This document shows positions 27,881 through 39,100 of a DNA stretch of 64,000 nt, piece by piece. Each line of letters begins with the position of its first letter. Within the stretch, counting starts at the first letter, position 1. Position numbers and translations under genes: made by a program. The notes beneath the pieces are model-generated. The model worked only from the letters and a program-made list of their open reading frames with translations, ran no database searches and was not told the DNA's origin. Source of the DNA: Hondaea fermentalgiana (taxonomy: Eukaryota; Sar; Bigyra; Thraustochytrida; Thraustochytriidae); NCBI GenBank assembly GCA_014084085.1, contig NPFB01000121.1, positions 215,841 through 279,840 on the forward strand. Reading direction: 5' to 3'.

Positions 27881-30265
27881 CTACGCGGTCGAGCTCGTTG
27901 CGTGCCGTGCTCGTTTACGCGCTCCATCAAAACCATTCGCGTTGCTCGTGGCACGCTTCAATGTCCGAGTGCTGCTGATGTCTCCCTCATTGGGCTTCTG
28001 GCAAAGCAATTTGAGCGGCAAGCACTCATTGAAGCAGGGCTCTCTGCATTCGAAGCAAGGCGAAGCTCCATTGGAAGATGCTTGAAGTTGCTGGAAACAC
28101 CCATTGCAACAGGAATGGCCATTTCGACACACGACAACACGGACCTCGACGCGATTCTCCTCCAAGCAAATGGGGCAGTTGTCTGGGCCGCTGTGCCCCC
28201 CCGATGCTTGGTCGTTCCTGCGGCGAAGACGCTCGATAGTTTGGGGTGGAAACAGCACGTCTGTCACCGATGCAAGACTGCGGCCCAGCGGAATGTACTT
28301 GGTGCCACCGACCCCTCTTGCAATAAAGTCAAATGTGTGGTCTGCTTCAGCACTTCTTCGTGCTGCGATCATGGAATGCTTGCACTGTTCTTCAACATAG
28401 TCAAAGGTATCCTCCAGCGCCGCGTTGTGCTCAAAGCCGAGATGCTGCGCAACCTTTCTGAGGACAGTGCGAAGACCTGAAATCTCATGCGCGACGTCCT
28501 TGTGCGCGAACTGAAGTGAGCCGCATCGTTCCAGGATAGATTGGTTCAGTGCATTACGTCTTGACCTCATTGCTCGGAGGTCGGCCTCAGCGCACTCAAG
28601 ACGTTCAAGAGCAGGGAAGCGTTTCGTAAAGTCCGAAAGAGAAAGAGCTCGGAAGCGAAACAACTGTGAGAGTCCATAGCTGTTCTCCACTAGGTCGCCT
28701 AACATGTCCAGGGATGACGAGCCACCACCGAGAAGGATCGCGGTCGGGGTTACAATGACAGAAGCATCGACCTCTACGTCCTTGCTCCTGCGAAAGATTT
28801 TAGCGTCCGAGGAAATTGACTTGCCCACAGTACTCGATTCCACTCGTCGAAAGAAGATTTCGAGCCCCTTAAACAAGTTAGCTTGTCGGGCGTCATTCTC
28901 GGCCATCTCTTTTCTCCCGATTGCGATCGCTTGTGAGGGACAAAGACGACAAAAGCGTAGAACGACTTTACACTGAGCTTTTGAAATCTCCTCATGAGAC
29001 TGGCGAAGTTTGCGTGCCTTTAGAAAATCATGGAGTGCGTCTGCTGGAATCAGACCAGTGTCCATCCTCTCGAAAGCTTGCCAGATTGCTATCATATAGT
29101 TGTACTTGCTTCCAACCTTGCGCTGGAGAAATTCCGCTTCAGCGGCAGAAAAGAAGTCTTTGTGAGAAAGCACCCGGTGCACTTCCTCAAAATACTGGAC
29201 AAAGGTCGTGTGAAAGTAAAGTCGGAAAGAATTCGCGGACGGATACTGATCGAGCGATGCACTTTCCAGAAAGTCTAGGTAGTCATATAGATGCAGCGCC
29301 TCCGGTGCGTGTAGAATTTTCACGCAAATTTGTATGACACGAGATCGCAAGTCGTCGGGGCGAACCCCGAGGTAGGGTACGAAACGGCTGCTTGCATGGC
29401 GCGCCAGCTCTCTGAGATTTTCTTTTAGCGCCTTTAGGCCAGCTATTGTCTCGGTGGGCTTTGGCAAATCAGTCAGCTGAGCACCAAAGCATTTGGTGAG
29501 GTGGTCCCGACACCGAGACAGTGTCTTTGCAACAGACCGCCTGTTGGTGTTGTCAAGCTTCGCGTACGCTTGCAACACGGCACGGTAAATACATTGACGC
29601 AATTTTTCGTCATTACGCCGAGAGGGAATCTCTTTAAAGAAACCTTGGGAGAAATCGCGAAGAACGTGCCTGGCCCAGTAGCGAAGAAAGGCGTCGAGCT
29701 CATGCACCGTCTCCAATTGCTCCAGATAATGACAAAAGGAGGAATATTTGATCTCTTTCCGATGGGAGGGATAAGTCCACGTCTGCAGTGTACTGATTTC
29801 TCCATCGTGAATATCGTGAATCATCTCACGAACAGAGTACAAGGCGACGTGGACCTTTTCGCTGGACGCTCGAAGACGCTCGAGAGAGCAAATTGCAGCC
29901 TGTAAATATGCACGAAAAGGAGCAAAAACTCGCTCCTCGTGCTCATCACGGTCACAGAGGATGAAAAGGGTCTCAGAGAGCACGAGCTCAGTCACTTCAT
30001 CGACGGACACGCTCTTGAAGAGGGCGTCTCTGAGTCTCTTCTCCGTCCATTTATGTTCAGACCTTGCGAGGGAACGCGCGTTGGGCCGATCAACGGAGAG
30101 CTCATCAAAGACCTTTTGTAGAAGCACAACACGCAAGCAGAGCGCGACAATGTCCTGCGGCCAGAGCACGTGCTCGAACCTCGTAAACGTGCAAGGGCTG
30201 ATCCTCTCTAACTTGTCTTTTGCTGCCTTACGCGCGTGATTGATAGTGCAAATTGCGTCCATCAT
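27881..30265 (-). CDS. RING-finger protein, tandem paralogue 2
   Basis: The start is the ATG at 30265, the first of two adjacent Met codons (794 aa), matching the start of paralogue 1; an open N-terminal extension to 30409 is Arg/Ser-rich and has no counterpart. The same architecture is seen: a helical 690-residue region, then a C3HC4 RING near residues 697-742 (CPIC, C-RNG-H-SC-C-NG-C, CFEC), ECLPLKLL and a tail KRARHATSSTA. Similarity runs the whole length and into the 3' flank, so this is a local duplication followed by strong divergence. It is probably a ubiquitin ligase by RING content; partner and target are unknown. Confidence 0.8.
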   Translation of the reverse strand: MMDAICTINHARKAAKDKLERISPCTFTRFEHVLWPQDIVALCLRVVLLQKVFDELSVDRPNARSLARSEHKWTEKRLRDALFKSVSVDEVTELVLSETLFILCDRDEHEERVFAPFRAYLQAAICSLERLRASSEKVHVALYSVREMIHDIHDGEISTLQTWTYPSHRKEIKYSSFCHYLEQLETVHELDAFLRYWARHVLRDFSQGFFKEIPSRRNDEKLRQCIYRAVLQAYAKLDNTNRRSVAKTLSRCRDHLTKCFGAQLTDLPKPTETIAGLKALKENLRELARHASSRFVPYLGVRPDDLRSRVIQICVKILHAPEALHLYDYLDFLESASLDQYPSANSFRLYFHTTFVQYFEEVHRVLSHKDFFSAAEAEFLQRKVGSKYNYMIAIWQAFERMDTGLIPADALHDFLKARKLRQSHEEISKAQCKVVLRFCRLCPSQAIAIGRKEMAENDARQANLFKGLEIFFRRVESSTVGKSISSDAKIFRRSKDVEVDASVIVTPTAILLGGGSSSLDMLGDLVENSYGLSQLFRFRALSLSDFTKRFPALERLECAEADLRAMRSRRNALNQSILERCGSLQFAHKDVAHEISGLRTVLRKVAQHLGFEHNAALEDTFDYVEEQCKHSMIAARRSAEADHTFDFIARGVGGTKYIPLGRSLASVTDVLFPPQTIERLRRRNDQASGGHSGPDNCPICLEENRVEVRVVVCRNGHSCCNGCFQQLQASSNGASPCFECREPCFNECLPLKLLCQKPNEGDISSTRTLKRATSNANGFDGARKRARHATSSTA

Positions 30266-31178
30266 GATCCGTACGAGAGAGTCGTGCACGAAGACTGGAG
30301 AGAGCGCGAAAGAAAGGCCAGGACTTGGGGAGGCTTGAACGCGAGCACGAGAGGGAGAGGGTTCGCGTGCGATTCCGCTTGCGCACGTGCGTGCGTGCTT
30401 CCTCTTCACGCTTACGCTTGCGATTTCTCCCTTACTGCCACTTGCTCCTCTGCGTTACGGTGTTGCCTGCTTGTTCTCGTGCTTGCTTGCTCTCGTGCGC
30501 GCAGATCAGGGCCTTCTCTTTCCGGGTTTGCCTCGACGACGACTTCCTCTGCACGCCCGCTCTCAAGACGCTCATCACCTTAAAAAATTTAAGGACCAAT
30601 AGCTCGTGTCACTACTTGGTTAAAAATATTATTTCCTTTCCGTGCCACTACCTGATGCGTTCGTGACACGTTTCCAAAGAGGCCAATGTCGAAAGTGTGG
30701 TTTCTTTCATGGTGCCAAGGACTGGTCGGATCATAGACTGGTGTCTATTTGCATGTATGTGCTTGTACATTTTACTTTATTCTGTTGCGTTTCTGTGTGC
30801 TTTTCGCTCGACTGGTTGCAGCGAATTTTTATTTTGTTTTCTTCCGTTCAGAAGCTGGACGTAAGCAGGGCGCTCTTGCATCATCATTTTTGCGCCCCGC
30901 CCCTCCTCCTCCCTTTTCGCGTTAAATCTTCGCCCACCCTACCCCAATCAAGAGAGAGGAAAAGAAAAGTAATGGGGTCCCAAACAAGAAGTTTATTCAT
31001 CAGTAGCCAGCCAAGCTAGCCTAGGGTCTAGGTCGACAAAGTAAGTTAGCAGCAGGTATGCGGCATCGTTTCGGCATCCGCGCATTTTATAGAATGCTTT
31101 GCATACTCTGCGCAAAGCTTGGACACACACGCGAGCGCGAAAAGCAGGGAGCTTGCTTCCCTACATGGCCAGGTAAAC
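30266..31178. other. Intergenic region upstream of RING paralogue 2
   Basis: About 0.9 kb holding the probable promoter of RING paralogue 2 (left) and the 3' flank of the reticulon-like gene (right). Short ORFs on both strands lack family features. A CTAG-rich stretch (31014-31030) loosely resembles the palindromes at 10837 and 18266. No gene is called. Confidence 0.5.
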
Positions 31179-31793
31179 TTAGTTGCCCTTTCTCTTCCTG
31201 CTCGCACGCCTGCCACCGAAAGCCATCTCGGTGACCTCCCTAGAACGAGACATAATCCCGTCAAGAGCATCCTGGTTGTATACGTAAATGACCGGGAGAA
31301 CAAAAGCTCCCACCCAGCAGACCAGCAACACCACGGAAAGGGAGAGAACGCGACCCACGGCCGAAAGAAAGAGTAAAAAGGAGAATCCCTGGGCAAGACG
31401 GAAATAATCACTCGTCAACGAGAGGTCCTTGATGGACTCTTCGACAATGCGCAGCAGGTCGCCGGCGATTTCCACGGCCGTGGCGACGGCGCTGGGCTCC
31501 GGCGTGAGAACAATCTTTTCTGCAAGGTCGACATTCTCAAACGCGATGCCACGGTCCTGCAGAAACGCAGCAAATCTGTACACGAGCAATTGCAGGATCA
31601 AGATGGACCCTACCACGATCATGATGCCAACCTGGAAGACCTCGGTCAGCACGAACAAGCACACGCCCGCCAGGAGGTACAGGAGCGACTGCCCAGGGTT
31701 GTTCCACAGCAGCACGTCTTCCACATCCTCCCTAACCTGATGTTGCTCGAGCACCTCGACTGCCGTCTCGGTCCACGTTTCTGCCGTCGCCAT
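31179..31793 (-). CDS. Reticulon-like ER membrane-shaping protein
   Basis: A 204-aa protein from the ATG at 31793. It starts with the reticulon-type motif DVLLWNNPGQSLLY (residues about 25-38). A long hydrophobic hairpin follows (about 38-75), then a polar loop of about 60 residues and a second long hydrophobic hairpin (about 130-170) that ends in WVGAFVLPVIYVYNQDALD. This matches the reticulon homology domain pattern. The basic C-terminus RRASRKRKGN could be an ER-retention-like tail. Reticulons wedge into the outer leaflet and curve ER tubules. The family call is by pattern; identity to a particular RTN class is not claimed. Confidence 0.75.
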   Translation of the reverse strand: MATAETWTETAVEVLEQHQVREDVEDVLLWNNPGQSLLYLLAGVCLFVLTEVFQVGIMIVVGSILILQLLVYRFAAFLQDRGIAFENVDLAEKIVLTPEPSAVATAVEIAGDLLRIVEESIKDLSLTSDYFRLAQGFSFLLFLSAVGRVLSLSVVLLVCWVGAFVLPVIYVYNQDALDGIMSRSREVTEMAFGGRRASRKRKGN

Positions 31794-31925
31794 CTTCCCT
31801 CTCCCGCCGCCGCCGCTGCTGCAGCTGCTGCTGCTGCGCGCCGTCTCCCGCGTAGCTCAAGCAGCCGCGCGCGCCCATGACAGAGTTCTTCGTAAACGCA
31901 CGATGCCTGAGTACGACCTCGCGTA

Positions 31926-32025
31926 NNNNNNNNNNNNNNNNNNNNNNNNNNNNNNNNNNNNNNNNNNNNNNNNNNNNNNNNNNNNNNNNNNNNNNNNNNN
32001 NNNNNNNNNNNNNNNNNNNNNNNNN
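31926..32025. other. Assembly gap (100 N)
   Basis: Exactly 100 undetermined bases in a GC-rich intergenic stretch about 130 bp upstream of the reticulon-like ATG. The true length is unknown. Confidence 0.99.
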
Positions 32026-32608
32026 GCAGGTGCCTCGCGCCGCGCCCCGCCTGCCTCGCGCGCTGCCGCCGCCGCCGCTGCCCGCTCGCCGCGCCGCGGA
32101 AGGTAGTCTTGGTCTCGGCTCTGCCGCTCGCTCGGCACGTGCACACGCGCACGCGCTCTTCGTTCTTTCTTTCCTCCTTTCTTTCCACTTGCGCGCGGCG
32201 GCCGCAAGTGCGCTATAGCCGGCCCGCACTGTGTTTTGCGGGTTTGCTCCACTGGCCTCCGGACCGCCGAGAGCGCCGACCGCGGCGTGCGAAGGAGGAC
32301 CAACATCGTCAAGGCCGCGGGCGGGACGGAGGCGCCGCTGCCGCATGCGCGGAAGGGGCGCGAGGATCAAGTCTGGAGGCGGGAGAACGACGACGGGCTT
32401 GAGCTCGGATTGTGCTGAGGAAAGATGATGTATACGTACTGGCAGCTGCAGACGATGTGAGAAACGACCTTTGGCACGTCGCAGGGGCGGCAGCGGCCCG
32501 GGGCGTCGAGATCGACTCTTCTTGCCGCCGACGCTCATCTCGCCAGCTCCTCGTTCGCGATCAAGTTAGGAAGTCGTCAGCCAGCAGAAGCTCTTACAAG
32601 GATGCAGC

Positions 32609-32627
32609 AGTCAATCAATCAACCTGG

Positions 32628-32670
<43 letters not shown>

Positions 32671-32750
32671 CCTGCCATGGCTGCTGGCTGGCAATCAATC
32701 AACCATGGCAATCAATCAACCGGCAATCAATAATGGCAATCACCCACCAC
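32609..32750. repeat. (AATC)n microsatellite cluster
   Basis: A long AATC/TCAA tetranucleotide run (core about 32629-32670) is followed by scattered CAATCAATCAAC blocks separated by CATGG/CTGG spacers. Confidence 0.9.
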
Positions 32751-32873
32751 TGGCCAGTCACTGTCTGTCGCAGTGTGAGTGGCCAGTCAATCAACCAGTC
32801 ATTCACAGTAGTATCACAATCAAGCTGGCCGTGGCAATCACAATGTGGATGGGCCAATGCATGAAAGAAAGAC

Positions 32874-32909
32874 TTGGCGTGGCGTGGCGTGGCTTGGCTT
32901 GGCTTGGCA
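32874..32909. repeat. Pentamer repeat (GTGGC)n/(TTGGC)n
   Basis: About seven 5-bp units, changing from GTGGC to TTGGC along the array. Confidence 0.85.
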
Positions 32910-33172
32910 AGTGAACTTTCCGCTACTGCGCCAAAGGTGGCGCCACTTTGCCGCCAAGCGCCGCTGCCGGAGTCGCCTGTTGCGAAACTTCGACTTGCAC
33001 GGAAAATACCGCCTCCCGAAGTAAGGAGAGCGAGTGTCGCCAGGTCGAGTAAGAGCGCAGTATAAAACCGGACTTTGTCTGTCGACGAGGCTACTATACA
33101 GCTTGAAACATGTTACGAACCGGAAAGATAAGGCATACAGATTGAAATTCCAGTAAAGTATTATGACATTAT

Positions 33173-36100
33173 TCAGGTGTGTGGGCCGATGATGCGCTTG
33201 CGCTTGGCGAACGAGGGCGAGTGTTTGGAGGAAGAAGAAGTAGAAGAAGAAGTGAGGTCAAAAGACGAGCGCTTCGCGCTCTTCTGCGACTTTGACGCCT
33301 TGGCTTCCTTCCTTCTCTTCTTTTTCCTCATCTTCTTTTCTGCGCGTTTCTGCTCCGCACGTTTCTGTTCCGCGCGGACCGTCTCCTCGTCCAATCCCTC
33401 GGAGTCGCTCTCCTCATCGCCTGATGAGACAATGACGATTGGGTCAATACTCGTCCCAAACTCACCGATCGCAGGACCGGGTTTGAGATAGCTCAGAGCA
33501 GGCATTGGCTCATATGTAGGGCGAAAAGCCTCGAGTGGGTCCGGAGCGTCCTGGGTCGACGCTATATCGCTATTATCTTCCTCGTCCTCACTGAGAATGC
33601 AAATAACATTTTGATTCTCAATTTGCTTCGCCACGTTCTTCGCAAGGCGTTTCGTCCTCTCCTCCGCCTCTTTCGCCTTGGCCAAATCGTATGGAACAAT
33701 GCGCTTCACGCTCATGACACCTGCATCCAGATGGAGCTTGCTGGACTTCTTTTGTTCCGCCCGCACGAGCTTTGCCCACGACGTCATGCTCTTGATAATA
33801 GGCTCGAGGAGAGCATGCAACTGACCTTGAGGTCCAGTGCTGCGCCCCAGGGCGTCTGCGATGTCCTTAGTCGACACAAGCAGAGAGTACGAGGTCGTCT
33901 CGCGAAGAGACTGACTAATCGACTCTGCGGCTGCCTTGGCCTTTTTCCGTTGCGGTCGAGCCTCGAGCCTGGTCTGACTTCGGTCTGCTTTCGCAGGGGA
34001 GCTCTTAACATTCGATGACGAGGAGGAGGACGACGACGAAGACGACGCTGCATTTGGATTGGCCGTCGAGACCCCAAGCTGGCCCGACGGATTCGAGAGA
34101 GCGTGCATCACAGGGACAACTTCCTCAACCCGTGCCCAAACAGTCTTGATTGGATCCACGCGAAGACTTTCTCCGCCACGGTGCTTCAGGTCAAAGAGCA
34201 TTGCAAGTGGGCTGTGGGTCAAAAGAATCGCGAAAGCTTTCCGCACAGCGTCGAGACTTTGGAGTGAATCGACAGAGGACTTGCCGAGGTCGTCCCTGTC
34301 CACCATCCCTTCGTGTGCTGCAAAGTAAAGAGCGTTCCAGGCTGATTCGATAAAGCCGCCTTCGTCGCCACCGGACCAGCTAAACTCTGATTCCGCGAGG
34401 ATCTTGCCCAGAAGCGGCAGGTTTTCCTCGTTGCACACGAGCAGGATGACGAAGTTGCACTGCTCGCAGTAGCTCTTCTTATTCAAGCTCGCCCTCCCAC
34501 TACCGGCGCCATTGAAAAAGTGGTTCTCGCAAAACCATGCCTTGTTGCGACCGGTAATTTCACCCCGCGCAACATCCATGGCACAGCACATTTCGCAGCG
34601 ATGCGTACCCACCGCCTTGCAGCCCTTGTGCGCACATTGGCCATGCTTTTGGCAGAGCATGGGCGGTCGCGGCTCTTCCACGTCGGCCCCAGACGTCCTG
34701 TCGCTCGCCATCGCCTGACCAGGATTGTCCACGAAGCAGGCAATCTGCGTCGGCGAAGACATGCACTCCTGGCAACTGTCGCATTTCAGACACTTGGGAC
34801 AGCAATCCAAGTTGAGGCCCAGCACTGGCGTCAATCGAAAGTATGTTTTCTTCGCGCACGTCAGGCAGACACCGTCCTGGCAATAGTCACATGAAACCAC
34901 ATTGTTCTCCCGACACTGTTCACCGCACATGCCGCACTTGTTGTGGAAACTGCAAAACACCTGGACCGAGCCATCAAAGTTGACATAGGTGCAAGGCCGG
35001 TTCTTGTCTTTATCCAAAATCTTGTTTGGACGTTTCTCCTCGACACAGTGCATGCAGACAGCATGACCTTGGCAAAGGTTCACGCGCCCGTCCCCGTTCC
35101 CTTGTTCAAAGTTCTGGTAGAGCCCAGAACACCGTTTCTCGGGATCATCCTGCATCACGCAGACACGAGAAACGGCCTCGGCGGCCGAGGACATTGATAT
35201 CGCTGCAGATTTGACGACCATGCTTCCGTTTGCGTCAAGCGAGAGATCCCCAGACTTGATGAGGCCATGTGCTCCTAACTTGCCCGTGCGCCGCACGCTC
35301 GAAACTGCGCAGCTCAGGCACCTTGCTTGGCCCTTTCGGAGGACCTGCGCCTGAGAAAGAATTCTCTTGGCGTCCGGGGTCAGCTTCTCCTTACACATGA
35401 CCTCTGCGAGTCCTGCCAAGCCACCAGGGATAAACGAGCACGCTTGCGTACTGTCGTATGCGAGCATTTTCCGGCCACATTTGCACCGAATAATTTCGTC
35501 ATCGTTCAGAGCAGAGGTGATGCCGCGCAACTTGATCATGTCCTCGAGTAAATTGGAGACTTCCGAGTCTGGGGCTCTCGCGAGTTTTTGAAAAAAGTTG
35601 CGGTATAGGAACTTGGCGTTCTTCTTTGAGACGTTTACCATGCGAAACTCCGGCCGCAACTTGCCTCCCGGACGGTCCTCATCGGCGGTCGCTACCTGCT
35701 GCGAGCCTTGCGTTGGGTCGTACGCCTGTGTCACTGGCTGCTGCTCACTTTGCTGGTTCTGCTGACTGTTGATCGGCTGACCTTCGCCAACGATCGCCTC
35801 TTCGAGGTCGCCAATAAACTTGTCCACGTCGTGCCTCAAGGCCGCAACAACAACATCACTCTGCGAGACCGGGTCTTCGCCCAGCGCGCTATTCACACTT
35901 TCCTGCGTCGCGGGGCCCAAGTCTGAAAGCGAAGACTGCGACTGCGAGCTCTCTTGCGAGGCTCCTTTGCCGTCGCCAAGAACCGAGTCCGTCGGCTTTT
36001 GCGCGCGAGCCGGCACGACGTTGACGGCCTTGGTCTCTTTCTTCTGTTTCTGTGCTGCCGCTTCGGTGTCTCGCTTCGTCGCCTGCAATCCATTGGAGTG

Positions 36101-39100
36101 CACCATCTGCGGGTTGTGCGCTTTCTTTTGCGCGTGGGCTGCTTGCTGTTGCTTTTCTTTTTGACGCTTCATTTGCTGTTGTTGTTGCATCAGCTGTTGT
36201 TGTTGCATCAGCTGTTGTTGCTGCATCAGCTGTTGTTGTTGCATTAGCTGTTGTTGTTGCATTAGCTGTTGTTGTTGCATTTGCTGCTGACGCTGCATTT
36301 GCTGTTGTTGCATTTGCTGTTGCACTTGTTGTCGTTTTTGTGGTCGCGGTGTTTCCGCTGGGGCCGTGTTTTGCACTTTTGGAAGCACCTGGCCAGGTGT
36401 TGCCTGCCCTGGAGCATTTGCTTCGGTCTCAGAATCCGAGCTTTGCGGAGCCTCGTAGTCTTCATCACTGTCGGCGCCAGGAGACGATGGCTGAGGAGGC
36501 AAGCTCAAGCGTGCGCTCCTGCGCCGTGTCGCCTTGCTGCCAAGTGCCTTCAAGAATGGATCACGCGATTTCTTCGTCCTGGTGGAAGGCCGCAAATCGT
36601 CCAGTGCTTCGCTGATGAGACTCGACCCAACCTGCTGTGCAGCTCGTGCAGCACGCGCAGACACAGATTCACGAGTGCTTGCACTTTGAGGCTGAGCGTT
36701 TGAAGCCTCTGTGCGTCGCGACAGTTCACCTGGCTGTGCAGATTGCTTTGCTGGAGCAGTATTCGTCGAAGAACGAGACGATCTTGAGACCCCTGCTTTA
36801 GCAGTCGTAGAAGAGGAGGAAGAGGATGACGACGCTGGAACCAATTCCGCTGTCGGTGATGCATTATCGACGGGCCCGCGAACCTTTCCTGCGGTGGCGA
36901 GCTCTTGGTTGAGTCCTTCGAGTGCAGTGAGCGCGTCTTCCTCTTGCGTGCCAATGACAAGGTCTTCATCACCATCGGGCTCGGTTTGAGCAACGATTGC
37001 GGATGACCTGCGGGATTTTGAGGCTTTTTTCTGCGAATTAGCGACAGGTGCTGACGCAGCAGCTGATGTAGACGATGCTTTTTTTGAGACCGGCGCGGCG
37101 CGAGAGAGCTCAGGATTCTCGACCTCCTTCCCACGTTTCGCGGGGACCGATCGCTTGGACAATTTCGGGCCCTTGGCGCCCTGGCCGCGCGCGTGCGCAT
37201 TGACAACCTCAGACGAAGTATGAGATGAGTTTTCGTCGTCAACCTCCATGTCGGCGGCCCCATCTTCTTCATGACTACCCAGTGTTTTATCGTCATGGAC
37301 CTCATCGTCGCTGGAGTCTGCATTTTCGTCGTCTTGGCGACTCTTCTCTTCCTTGCCAGATGCAGCCGGCGTTGTTCGCGCGGCCATCCGAGCAGATGCG
37401 CGACGCGGAGTCTTCTTTTCTTCAGCGCCATCTTTCCCGTCGATGGTATTTTGCGCGGTGGCATCACTGTTTGCACTTGTCGTCGCCACCGCCGCTGCTG
37501 TCGCCGCAGTCGTCGTCGTCGTCGCCGTCGTAGCAGTAGCAGCAGCAGTACGATCGACAGGCTCCGACTGAGCAGCCTGATCAAGACTCTCTGCGGCTGG
37601 CGGAGGCGGGCGACTTTGCGTCTTCTTGATGGCGAGAGCGAGGTCCGGCACTTTGAACTTTCTAGAACGCGAGTACGCTTGCTTGCTCGGCTCAAAGAAC
37701 TCTTCGACAAGACCCTTTTTCAGACGCCAGCTCCGGGTGCGCTGCGTCCCAAAGATAAAGTCGGAACGTCGCTTAATCTTGTCAAACCGCTGGTGCGAGA
37801 CAAGCGCCAACTTGGTGGACCAGAGCCGAGCATAACTATGAACGCGCTCGCGCTCGTTTTCAAGTTGTGAAAGAGGGATGTTCGGCTGCAGGCGATGCAT
37901 CTCTTCGGCACTCAAGAGATACTCGTCCATGTCACGAGGAAAAGCGCGGCGCAGACGACCTTCGCGCTGCTCAGACTTGGCATTTGTGGAGGTGTTGGTT
38001 TGCATACAGCTCACCGCGAGACCCGGGTCGCTGTAGGCGCGGTCGAGAAAGTTGACCACAAAAAGGACGTTGATTTTGGCCGACTTGAAAAGCTCCAACA
38101 TTTCCTCGTCAGACCCAACCTGCTTTCTCACGTAACGCTTCTCGCTCTTGCTCCACTTGAGCCAGAGTCGAATCTCGCCACCCGGCATGAGGGCGCCAAA
38201 GGACACCTTGACGCCGCCAAGACGTCGAGGCTTATCGTCTCTCGAGTCCTCGATCAGACGGATGATATACTCTATCTGCGTTTTTTCCCGCATGTGAAAG
38301 AGGGCACGCCGTTTGACCCACTTGAAGCAAAGTTGCTGCAATTGCGCGTTGCGATGGCCCTGATGCAGCGCCTTGATAGAGCTCTCCTCCTCGGGCCGCG
38401 GCGAGGCCGACGGCGTCGATTTTGTATTTTCCTTTGTCGGCCCAGACGGGGTGACTCGGTCATCGAGGGGGTTGCCCTCGAATGCCAGATTGAGCACGGA
38501 CATGCACAGGTGAAACCACGCATCGAGCTGTACATTTTCGTGGCCATCGGTGCGGAGGATCCAGAGACTCGAGACCGTGCCGTCGCGCACGGCATCGGAC
38601 AGGGAAAATCCATTCGGATAATCGTCCCACTGAATTGTGCACATGGTGCATTCGTTTTGTGCGGGACAGTGGTTGCTAGGATCATGATACGCCATGCGCT
38701 TGCAGTCCCGAAAGTCCACTGTCGAGAACACGTTGTTGTAGTAATGGTACAAATCAGTGGTGGCCGAGAACCAGAATTGGAAAGAAAAGCGACGAACACG
38801 CGCGAGAAAATTCTTGCTCTGCGACTTGTCTGCTTTGGTGTCAATACCCTGTTCCTCGTCATAATGCGACATGGACACCTCAAATCCAGGAAAATTGAGA
38901 ATAGAGCCCTCCGACTTGAAGCCTTGAATCGTGCCAAAAGCCACCATCCAAAACCAAGCATCGTGTTCCGTCTCCTTTTGAGCTGTGTCGAGTTTGGTGC
39001 CTGGCTTTAAAAAGTGCACATACAAGTGATCGATACCGCTCATCGATCCCCCTCTGAAGGTAACTCTCGCCAACACGTTGGGTAACGTCGCGATGATACG

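Larger units (their letters stand above)
31794..33172. other. Intergenic region with gap and microsatellites
   Basis: 1.4 kb between the reticulon-like start and the stop of the 2383-aa protein. It includes a 100-N gap, GC-rich sequence, an AATC microsatellite and a GTGGC/TTGGC pentamer run. A minus-strand frame opening at an ATG at 32538 runs into the gap (Pro/Arg/Ala-rich, no known domain). A plus-strand ATG at 31903 also runs into it. Either could be a partial gene but neither is supported enough to call. A TATAAAA sequence lies at 33061-33067 with no gene after it on that strand. Confidence 0.45.

Noticed and set aside
32612..32900. SINQSINQ-type ORF over the AATC repeats
   Set aside because: Pure translation of a microsatellite.
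33061..33067. TATAAAA as a promoter
   Set aside because: No plus-strand gene follows; it faces the 3' end of a minus-strand gene, so it is probably chance in an AT-richer stretch.
37895..39010. Plus-strand ORF of 371 aa within the 2383-aa gene
   Set aside because: Antisense shadow; the sense ORF is continuous for 7.1 kb.
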